64,000 nt of DNA from Platycnemis pennipes. Lineage: Eukaryota; Arthropoda; Insecta; Odonata; Platycnemididae. The DNA lies in NCBI GenBank assembly GCA_933228895.1, contig OW121857.1, positions 806,001-870,000 of the forward strand. Direction: 5' to 3'. Shown one piece after another: positions 36,601 to 48,600 of this stretch. The stretch's first letter is position 1; each line of letters opens with the position of its first letter. The position numbers and the translations under genes were made by a program. The notes beneath the pieces are model-generated. The model saw only the letters and a list, made by a program, of their open reading frames with translations, did no database searches and had not been told where the DNA came from.

Positions 36601-39600
36601 GTTAGACCTCATTTGGAATATGCTGCCAGTGTATGGGATCCCTACGAAATCGGTCTAAATAACGAACTTGAACGTATGCAGCGAAGATCGGCAAGATTTG
36701 TAAATGGACGGTACGATAACCTTATTAACGTAACCAGTCCATTAAATGAATTAAATTGGGAATCATTGTCAGATCGCAGGTTGAAATTAAGACTTAATCT
36801 CTTAAATAAATCCCAAGGCCATATTTTCAGTGATGATGTTAAAAATATTTTGCGGACCCCAACTTACTATGGTAGACTGGACCATAATCACAAAATTTGA
36901 GAAATTGATTGCCGAACTGACAGATTCAAAATGTCCTTTTTTCCTCGTACTATTAGGGATATGAATAACGGTAAATATATCCAGTACGAGTGTAGCAATG
37001 GATAACATTGGTAGCTGCATGTTGGTATAAGGACTTATAGCTAACCCAACTAACAGCATGTTTTTGCATGTATGCTTTGCTATTATCTTTTTTTTCAATA
37101 GTGAAGTTTAGAACAGTATATATATACTAATCCTTTTTTATGCATGATATGTAGTGCATGTTTGGTGAGAGTTCAACCCCTGCCACACACCTTTATGGTG
37201 ACTTGCAGGGTATTATATAGATGTAGATTAATAAGGTGGCGTCATACAGTGGACACGCAAACGTAGGCAGGTTGTACAGTATCAGCGTGATAAAGTGATT
37301 AGGCCAAGTAATGAAGGTGGACATGTTAGATAATGTTAAGTTAGCTATAATCTCAATATTAATATTAGCTGAATACCCTGTTCGTTTTTTTAAACTACCT
37401 ACATAAATACCTTTTAGCACCACATGGAAATGATTGTATAACCAAACAAAAACGTTGTTGTGAGTCATTAATTAACGTTTTCACAATAATTAACGAGTCT
37501 AAACACATAACACGTTAAAAAATGCAAAAACGCATTTTAATCACTTTAGATTCTCGATTCCTTTTTAAGGCCTTCAACTGTCAATATGTAAATTTCATGT
37601 AAGTATACATAAAATTTCCATCATGGAATACATCTGCCATACAAGTGAATGTGAGGACTTTTGAACCAAATGTGCAGCAAATATGAAGATGGAATACAGC
37701 TGTATTCCATATGGTTCAATGATGTATTTTCTCTGTATTACAGATGTATTACTGATGTAATACATCTTCTCTGTTATAGGGGACGTGTCTCTTTACTTCC
37801 GCACACCACCTCGTGTTTCACACAACTCCCCTTCTCAGTAAATGTTAACCAAAGGGTGACACTTTTCAAAATTTTATACTGAAAAAAATGGTGTAAATTA
37901 GCGATTCCATTCTAACTTTGCAATATAGAGAAAGAATGGCTTTATATAATGACATGAGTTTTGTTGCTCGAAGATCATTATTCCATGAGATAAAACAGTT
38001 TGAAGTTGACGGTTTTCAAGGTCAAAATCGATGTTTTTCACGCCACGATTGGATATTTCCGAGACAACCGCTAGAGGGATTGCACTGAAAGTGGCGATGT
38101 AACTTCACCTCTTCGCCATACCCTCCGTCCGTCAGTTCAGTCATGGGGCACCGAGATAGATAGGATTCATTGTCATAAGTTCAGCATCGCTTCCGGAAGA
38201 GTAGATCATGTGAAACTCAACTTGCTTTCTTTTCCCTCGATATTTTAGTTTCTGGCGAAAAAATATTCCAGTGGATGCTATATTTATTAATTTCAAGAAT
38301 TCTTTTGTCAAGGTCTCTCATAGCAAACTAATTGTGAAATTAAAATTTTATGAGTTAGGCAGTAATATTATGTGGATAAATGATTTTCAACATGGCCGGG
38401 TGCAGAGAGTTGTTTTGGACGGTGATACCTCCCCGGCAATTGAAGTCACTTCGGGTGTCCCACAAGGTAGTGTGATAGGTCCACTCCTATTCCTTTTGTA
38501 CATAAATGATATCAATAAGGTGGTAAAAAGTAAGTTTCGTCTATTTGCCAATGACGCAGTCGTGTATAGGAAAATTCTATGCCCAAAAGTTAAATGATGA
38601 ACTAAAAGCAACAGAAAAAAGGTGTAATACATGGATGGCAGTTAGAATTAAATTTTTTTAAATGTGTAGTAGTGAACTTTGGAAAAAGAATACTTCTCCT
38701 CCTAGGCCTTAGAAATAAGTAATAATGAATTAACAAACGTGGAATCCATTAAATATCTTGAAATAAGACTAACAAATGATCTTTCCTGGGGTAAACACAT
38801 GCGTGAAATAATGGGTCAAGCGAATCGTAAACTGGGATTTGTCAAAAGAGTACTGGGTAAATGTGACGATCATGTGCGAGAAATCAGCTACTTTTCCCTT
38901 GTAAGACCTCATTTGGAATATGCTGCCAGTGTATGGGATCCCTACGAAATCGGTCTAAATAACGAACTTGAACGTGTGCAGCGAAGATCGGCAAGATTCG
39001 TAATGGGACGATACGATAACTATATTAGCGTTACCAAATTATTGCCAAGATAATATTTTCAGTGATGAAGTTAAAAATATTTTGCGAACCCCAACTTACT
39101 ATGGTAGACAGGACCATAATCACAAAATTAGATAAATTCATTGCCGAACTGACACATTTAAAATGTCCTTTTTTCCTGGTACAATTAGGGATATGAATAG
39201 CAGTAAATGTATTCTATACGAGTGTATTCATTGATAGCATAGGTAGTTGCATGCAAGTTGACCTAAGGACTTTAGGCTGACCCAACTAACTGTATTATAT
39301 CGCATGCTTGGTTTGCTGTTTTTATCGCCTTTAAAAATTGAAGTTTAGTCTAGTGTAATATTACTAATCCTTTTTTATGCATGATATGTAGTTAATGTTT
39401 GGTGAGAATTCACATCTCCAGCTACATCTACACGATACCCTGCAAGCAACCGCGAGGGTGTGTGGCAGGGGGTGAAGATCACCTAGCATGCACTACCGTC
39501 ATGCAAACAAGCAACTATATAGGGACTCATGCAACCAGATTGTTAGTATCTAGAGTATTTAAGGGATTAATACATGCATCATGCACTACAGACTACTCTA

Positions 39601-42600
39601 CAGTATTTCCCCTACCTATCCCTTTGCTATGCTGCCTATTCTGTTCTCTTAAAGTACCTGGGGAAAAATGCCATTTTGAATCTATCAGTTCGACAATCTA
39701 TCTCTCTAATCTTATTTATCTGATCGAATCTAGCATAATACGCTGGTGTTTTTTATGTGTGTCTAATACCTTCAGTAAAGCTATCCGATTGACATTTCTC
39801 TAATACATTTAATCTGTACTCAAACCTACGCTCTGATAATGATTCCCACCCTACTAGTAATCCTTGTTCTAATTCTGAAACATTACTCAACCTATCGTAA
39901 CAACTTTTAACGAACCTAGCTGCTCTACGCTGCACATTGTCTAGTTCTCTGATCAAACCAAATTCATTTGGATCCCATACACTGGCTGCATACTCAAGGT
40001 GGGGCCTAACTAGTGAAAAGTAACATCTCTCTTTTGTCTTCTCATAACATTTCCCAAGTACTCTTTTTATAAATCCTAGCTTTCTCTCCGCTCGGCTGCA
40101 TATTTCCAGGATGTGTCTTCCCCACGATGAATCTTTAGTGACTGTTACACCTGAATACATTGTGGTTTCAACGCTTTCGATCTTCGTGATATTTATTTTA
40201 TAGGATCGCTCTATCGAATTATTTCTTTTCCAAAAATTGATAGCCACACACTTTTTACGGTTAAGTTCTAACTGCCATTTGTCGCACCAATGTTGAATTG
40301 CATCTAAAACCTTGCTAAGCGATTTCCTGTCTTCTTCTTCTGAAATAACCCTATACACTACCGCATCGTCTGCAAAAAGTCTAAGCGTGCTACTAACAAC
40401 GGTACCCAAATCGTTCATGTATAAAATAAATAGAAGCGGACCTACTACGCTACCCTGGGGAACTCCCGATGTGACTTTGATTGTGTCCGACATGATACCA
40501 TCTATGACAACCCTCTGCTCTCGCCCACTTAAGAATTCTTCTACCCAACATACAATGTCTTCATTTATACCAAAACCCTCTAACTTCAAGTTTAATTAAT
40601 TTATCATAAGGAACTTTATCGAATGCCCTTCTAACCCAGTAAACACAATGTGTTGCGAAAACGTCGCAGAAAGGTTGCCCCAGGTTGCAGGATGCCACGT
40701 CGTTTGGATACGTTTTTGCAACGCCATAATTACGTCGCTGATGCACTTGTTTGGTCAGAAAAATGTAAATACAAAATATTTGAGTCAGAGGATACATATA
40801 TTAAAATTCGATTCTTCCTCTTCGTGAGACATTGATTCTATATGGGAGTGGAATATTCACTAGGCTGCAACATGTTTCAGGAAGTTTGCGAAGTATTATT
40901 TGGACACATTTTATCCCAAATATATACTCAAATATGGGGGTTTTATAGCGTTTTTTTCATCTTCTGAAGCAAATTAGCTCTTTCCAGTGAAATATTTTTT
41001 TTCGGTCGTGAGACAATTTTTCGCACTTAGAAAAATTGCATATGAGATAGCGAAAGGGAAGACGGCACGAGATCGATATACATATTCGATGCATCGAACG
41101 CTATGCTATACCGTCAATCCCATCTGATTACTCTCTGTCTAGCGCTTGCCTTTTTCGGTGTGGTTTTGTGTTCTCTGGGAATCTCGTAGGATATTCTACA
41201 ATTATTTGACCCCTGCCTGTTTGGATATCGATTTTTGGAAGTTATGTACTGTTTTATTGCCTCTCATTTGTTTTTGACCCATTTCGTTTGGATTGTGTTT
41301 ATTGGAGACTTTATTGGTACCCTCTCGTTAGCATTGAGCCACGCCTGTCTGGAATAATGAATAAATGTTTTTTCTGCAAAGGCATATCTCGAGTATTATT
41401 TTAAAGGGTTGCATAAATGTAGCAAGTACGTTGCAGGAGTTGCGTAAGTGTGGCAAATATGTTTCACCAGAGATTGCAGTTATGTTGCCATTACGTTGCA
41501 GGAACGTGGTAGAGAGGACTTATGGCTGATTATGCGACGTTGTCATTACGTTGCAGCAACTCCAATTTGGTAGCAGTGCAACGTTTCCACAACGTGTTCA
41601 CAACACATTTTGTTTACAGGGAAGTCTTATAATACCGCATCAACTTCAGTACTGTTTTCGCTTATCTGTCTCTGCTACGAGTGCTAATTCATCAGCGAAT
41701 CGCAACATGCTTATTTTTTCTCCGTGGATGTGCACTTCAGAAGACTTCTCTTCGATTTCGTTGATGACTCTCTCAATGTAAACATTGAAAATAACTAGAG
41801 ACAGTGTACTACAACATTGTATCACTCCTTTCCTTATTATTACTTCTCCAGAGCTGGCTCCAGATTTAATCCCAGCTACATTGTTTTTATACAGACTGTG
41901 TATAATTCTTCAATCATTGTAGGACATTCCAATTCCTTTCACAATTCCTAGCATCAAATCCCAATCCGCGCTGTCAAAAGTCTTCTCTAAATCCAGAAAT
42001 GCAATGAACGTCGGCTTGTTTATCTCCATTCTCTTCTCTATTAGCAGTCTAAGGGCCAATATTGCTTCTCTTGTACCCTTACTTATCCGGAATCAGAATT
42101 GATCTTCATCCACGTTCCGGTACACCGAAAGGAACGGGTCAAATTGGTTCGTTCCTTTTCTACACTGATAGCTACTGTCGGAGCAGAAATTACGTGGACT
42201 CGAGTATGAATACGATCAACAAATTAACCGCTAATCCTACAGAAAAACTAATCACTCCTTAATTCTTCTTATTTCATTCTCCGTTGTTGGATGGCACGTT
42301 CAAATTTTAAAAACGAGTTCTCATGTTTTTACAACGGCTTTAACGTAAAAAGTGCCGGTTTTTGACGGTGTTCGAGCGAAGCGCCGACAATGATGACTCG
42401 TAAATCAATAGCAAAGCGTTCAATTGAAACCAAAGTATAAGGAATGTTAGGTATACATGTTTTACATTCCATTCCTTTTCCATTTCCACACTGAACAATT
42501 ATGAATACGCAGGATATTAAATAATTATGAAACTCTCCATGCCACGACAAAGTCAATCGCGTGCTCTCCAGCTGTCGTTGGCTCAAATTATACTTCGAAA

Positions 42601-45600
42601 TCCTAAATCCAATGTACGCTGATGCACAGGCCCGGGCGGCTGCCCGGGTGCCGTGGGGATGGGAAAAACTTTTAGTTATTCGGGGATTGACAACTCAATT
42701 CCTGTCTGACAAGCTAATTCACTACTTACTTTGTAATACTACGTCTAACTGGTGAATATGTGTGAGAACAGGGTTTGAGAAGTGGGGGGAGGGCGCTGGA
42801 ACACTCTCTCGCACGAGTAAAAAAATTTTGTCTTAAGCCGGCTCTGCTGATGTACTCCTGAGTGCGGGCCTCTACAAAAACGGGAATAGTTTTTCGGAGT
42901 CTGCGGGATCATGAAGGTAACCAAGTATGCTGGAAGGTACAGGAGGGGGCATGCAGGCAATGAAGCCAGAATGGGGAATACTTGGTAAGGAAAGGTTCCC
43001 GCCTCCTCGGTACAAAACGCTTCAATTTCTACAGCCTCTGATGAAGTTTGCCTATGCATTGATGCCCTCAATTCATCGGAAGTGGCATCCTAGACTTCCT
43101 TCACAAGGGTTATTGAAGATAAGGAATAGTGAATTTTATTCCGTATGGAGTTTTTTCTGTTCAAAAATGTTGATAAAAATGTTATCATCATCATCATCAA
43201 GGGTCAACAATCCTAGGATTGGTTTCATGCAGCCCTCCACTCGATTCTTCCATCGGCCAACCTCTTCATATTAACGTAGCTCCTCTCTTTCATATCCTTC
43301 ACAACTTGCTCCATATAACTCATACGAGGCCTGCCTTTTCTATTCTTCCCGTTCACTTTTCCCTCGACGATTGACTTCATCAGGCCATCGTGTCTTAAGA
43401 TGTGGCCGATTAAGTTGGCCGTCTTCTTTTTATAGTTTTCAGCAGACTTCTCTTTTATCCCACTCTTCTTAGGACTTCTTCATTTGTCACTCGGTCGATC
43501 CATTTTATCTTCATCATTCTTCGATAGCACCACATTTCGAATGCTTCCACCCTTTTCCTCTCCGCTGCTGTCATCGTCCATGCCTCACTGCCGTAAAGAA
43601 ACATTCTCCATATATACGTTTTGATGAATTGCTTTCTTACTTCCAAGCTAGTATTTCCAGCTGTAAGTAGATTCTTCTTTTGATAGAAGGCCCTCTTTGC
43701 CTGCGCTATTCTACTCACTATTTCCTTCTTGCTTCGTCCATCGTTGGTTACTCTGCTTCCCAGGTAACAGAACTCTTTAACCTCTTCCAGTTTCTGTTTT
43801 CCTAGTATAACGTTGGTTTTGGCCTCCTCTCTCTTGCTGCACGCCAATATCTTAGTTTTCTTCTTATTGATCTTCAGATGATAACTGGCCATTGTCGAGT
43901 TGCTGGTTGCTAGCGTCTTATTCAGCTCCTTCTCTGTCTCCTATGAGAGCTATGTCATCAGCGAATCGTAGCATACTGATTGTTTCTCCGTGGATGTTCA
44001 CTCCAGAACACTTCGCTTTGACTTCATTTATGGCTCTCTCGATGTAAACATTAAAAATTACGGGAGACAGTGCGCAGCCTTGTCTCACTCTTTTCCATAT
44101 TCTTGCTTCTTCACAGCTGGGTCCAGATTTTACCAACGCTACTTGGTTTTTATACAAACTGCGGATAATTCTTCGGTCATTGTACGACACTCCAAATCCT
44201 TTTCAGAATTCCAAGCATTAAATTCCAATCCACGTAGTCAAAAGCCTTCTCTAAATCCAAAAATGCAATGAAGATCAGTTTGTTCTTCTCCATTTTCTTC
44301 TCTATAAGCAGCCTAAGGGCCAATATTGCTTCTCTTGTGCCCTTACTTTTCCTGAATCCGAATTGATCTTCATCCAGGAACTCCTCTGCTTTTCGTTCTA
44401 TTCTTCTGTAGATTATCCTTGTCAATATCTTCGATGCATGTGTCGTCAGACTTATAGTCCTAAAATTTTCTCATTTCTCCGCTCTCTTCTTTTTGGGAAT
44501 AGGAATGATGATGTTTTTCTCGAAGTCTGGGTATTTCTCTTGTTGAGTACAAATCGCAGATGGTTTTATAAAGAAGAGTTGATGTCTTATCTCCTGCATT
44601 TTTAATTGCATCTGTGGGTATATCATCAATTCCAGAAGCCTTATTCATCCGAAGGTCCCTTGCTGCTGCGTCGAATTCCGATCTCAATATTGATGCTCTC
44701 ATATCATCCTTCTCGACTTCGCTTTCCACTTTAACAACTTTCGTGCTGAGATGGTTTCCGTTGTATAACTCTTTCAGATATTCTTTCCATCTCTCCACTT
44801 TGTCTTCATTTTCAATCAAAAGTTCCCTATTCTTGTCCCTTATGGCATTGCATCTTCCGCTCCGTTCTATGAAGTGGTTCCTCACTATCCTGTAGCCTTC
44901 CACCTTTCCAAGTGCAAGGCTGTTTTGTATATCTTCGCATAGATTCTTCATCCATATTTCTCTAGCTTTCCTGACTTTGTGACTTACTTCGTTCCTTATT
45001 ATTTTGTAGCATAGCTACCTTTCTTCAGTTTTCGCATTTTTGTGCTTTCTTCGTTCTTCATTTAGCACTAAGACTTCTTCCGTGATCCATGGCTTCTTCT
45101 TGGCAACTTTTTTCCTTCCAAGAACATCTTTTACGGCTTCATTTAATGCTTTACCAACGCACTTCCACTGATTTCTCAGTCCTATATTCTTTCCTACTCC
45201 CTTCTAAAACGCCGGCTGATGTTGATTATCCTTCAGTTTTTTACTTGCCGAAAGTGCTTAACTTATTTCCTTCATTTCTTAAATTTTAGAAGGAATTTCG
45301 TTATCAGTAAATTATGGTCGCTGTCGATGTCTGCACCCGGGTAACTTTTGCAGTCCTTCACCTGATTCCTGAAACTCTGCTTCACTAAAATGTAGTCTAT
45401 TTGAAATCTTCCCCCGACTCCTGGCATTTTCCGCTAGTACCTTCTTCAGCTGTGATTTTTAAACAATGTGTTGGCAACCACTAATTTCTGTTGTGCTCTG
45501 AACTCCAGTAGTCTTACTCCTCTTTTGTTTCGGTTTCCCAAACTGTTTTTTCCAGTTATTCTTCCATCTTGACCTTCGCTGACAACTGTGTTCGAGTCTC

Positions 45601-48600
45601 CTAAATTAAATAGGTTTTCTTCTCTTTTATGTTTTATAACTCCCACGATATCTTCGTAGACGTCTTCCCCTACTTCGTAGTCCGATGTAGGCATGGAAAC
45701 TTGCACCACAACGGTATCTACAGGCTTGGTCTCAATTTTAACCCTTATAATCCTATCACTGTACTGCAGGAAACTCTTCTTACGCAGTCCTGCACTCTTC
45801 CTGAGCATTATGCCTACTCCAGCGTTACCACTCCGTGATCCGGTGTGAATAATCCTGTAGCTTCCGCTCTTGAAGTATCCTTCTTAGGGCCACTTCATTT
45901 TGCTGATTACATCCAGGTGCATTCTCCGCATTTCCACCTTCAGGTTTTCCAATTTTCCACAGGCCCGAAGCGATCTCTCGTTCCACGTTCCTACCCTAAA
46001 ATGACTATCACACTTGACTGATGCAATCTCTCGGGTAGTCCCCGCCCGAAAATTCAAATGGGGGACTATTTTACCTCCGGAATATTTTACTCGAGAGGGT
46101 TCCATCACGTCTGATAATAAAGGAAAGAGTGGAGTAGCTGCGACTGCTCGGGATAATAATGTGGTGGTTTCCCCTTGCCCTTCACATCGCAGTACTACAG
46201 CCCTTAAAGTAAATGTTACCTGACGCTTGTAGTGAAATGAGTGTCGCTGTACCGACCACTGTGGTCTCCACCTTCACTCATGTGAAGAAGAGCTGCTGCT
46301 CTCTCCTCCGGGTGATGACAAGCGTAATTGTTGGCGGCCTCCCGTCGCCAAGTCACGGCACCTTCACAGGTTCTGTATTATTTAGTGGCCTACCTTACCC
46401 AGGGATAGACCAAATACCTTCTCGGAATGCCATTGCTTTTTGTCCACGACTGCTTATTCGACGAGTAGACTCGCTTATCTCGCAGCTGACCTCTATATCT
46501 AGAGGTCGATCCACCATCCGCAACCCGGTGGCCGCATTCGGTGGCTCGAAGATCAGACGCGAGGATAAAAGTGTAACCTATTTAAATTACGTACACGACA
46601 TTCGTATTTGCACATTTCTCACCGTTGATTTGATGCATTTTTGGAAGCATAATTCATTTATCACCTTTCCTCAAATTTTGTTAATTTTTTTTATTTATGT
46701 TCGCGTTCGTGCTTTTATATAATATCCATTATTCATTTTAATACATTCTCAGTTTTAAGCACGAGGAAAACTCGCTTCATCCGTGAGTAGCGCGAGCAGC
46801 AAGCCCGTACGTATGCACCTTCTAACTTTACTCCCGAAAATACAATGCAGTTTACTACCAATCTAGGACAAACTGTTTAGCCATCACTTATGTCTTCATT
46901 CGGAGGCAAAAGGGGCAATGGCCAATGATCAGAAAAGAATTGAAAAACATCAACAAATGTCGACATACACATTCGGTAAATACTCGAATGAAAAACGTAA
47001 AATGAATGCAGGATTATGGAGTTGAAAGCTTTGATCGTTAATAAAAAAAGAAAGGATTCGATTAAAATTTAAATATTTTACTAAGTAATAGTAACAAGTC
47101 TTGTACTCCCTGAAGTTGGCAAACCTAATTTAAACAAATGTAAACCTATAAATCAAGCCAAGTATCGAACCCGGAATTTTTAAAAATGAGTATATTTTCC
47201 CCAGGTCTTTGACGCAGCTCATAACCCACGGCATATCTCTCGAATTGAACCGTTTCGAGGCAGAGGGGGGAACGGACGCAATGACGGACAAGAAACGACA
47301 TTCTGTTTTTATTGTTACAGATTTTCTTCCTGCCGGCTGTGAAATAGGGTATTCGCGAGGAAATGAAAGTATTTCTTTTGAAATGGCCAATGGTGTAGTT
47401 GAATATGAAAGTGGTGGTTGGGTGAAGGCTGCTATTTCAGCAATATCTTCCGTCTGTCAATACTTTTATATTTATGCGGCGGATTATTTTAAAATAACGA
47501 ATGGTTTAACTCTCGTGAAATACGTGGAGCTAAAGCAAAATGGTGAGTACTGTGATCAATTTGGTTTCCGAATAAGTAAATATATGAGTACAACTATATT
47601 TTACGGGCATAATATTCCAGTAGCATACAAGCATATGGGGAGTCCTCCGCAGGCTATGTTAGACTAAAAAGGGAGAGGATATTGAGTTATAAACCCTCGC
47701 AAGTTTGAAATTACACATCTCCCAAGATGTGTAATTGCAAACTTTAATTAATGGATATACCCGGAGCACAGAGTTAATGAAAGAAAGCTTACACTATAAA
47801 ACAGACAGTCGAAGAAGAAAAAAGTAATTTGTTAGATAACTGTGAAGACTGACCAGCTGCTGTGTTGTAGGTGATGTCAAAATACCTTGGTACTGCAATA
47901 AATGGATCTACTTAGCTTTATTTAATGTCATTTTGTGTTTTAGTAGGCTGGAAACATGCATTCCTTATGTGGTTCATCAAAGTTAAGTAGATATCACTTT
48001 CTGGAAGATTGAGACTTTTAACGATAGAATACCATTCTCTGAGAATTCTTGAACACATCTTAGGTTTCTGCTGTTCTCGCAGACAAAATGCTCTACCCCC
48101 TGTCCTATGTGAAAGGTCAGACGCAGAGCCTTCGGGGGAGCAGACGAGCTCCCTTCAGAGCGTAAGTCGGTAATTTGCGTGGAGCAGCAGGATACTAGGT
48201 CATTCTAGCGTCTTTTCTTCTCCACAGTTAAGAAAACTTGACAGGGCGTACTCCCAAGACGTGCATTTACGTTGCGGGATCCATTCAATGACTTTCCTTT
48301 CTGCTGTGTGCGCACATTCTTCTTCCGTTGTTTCTCCCTCTGTATATTTAATCTCTTCTTGTAAATCATTAATTTATCTTTCCGCCTCGGCAGAGCTGTA
48401 AAAGCTCTAGAAATCAGTTTACACACGTAAGTTTTTAAATAAACGCTCGGGAGCTGAGGGCTTGTGACGTCACAAGCGCATTCAAGATGGCGGTCGTGCT
48501 TTTTTGGTGCATTCCAAAATTTGCAACTTTAAAATGTGTTTTATAGCATTTATGACAAAGAAAATATTGCTATAATGATATGGTTATTTTGGCGAAACCG

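Noticed and set aside
35379..37401. Two independent CR1 insertions at 35 and 36 kb
   Set aside because: Both copies share non-LINE flank and start at the same internal LINE position, so tandem duplication explains them better.
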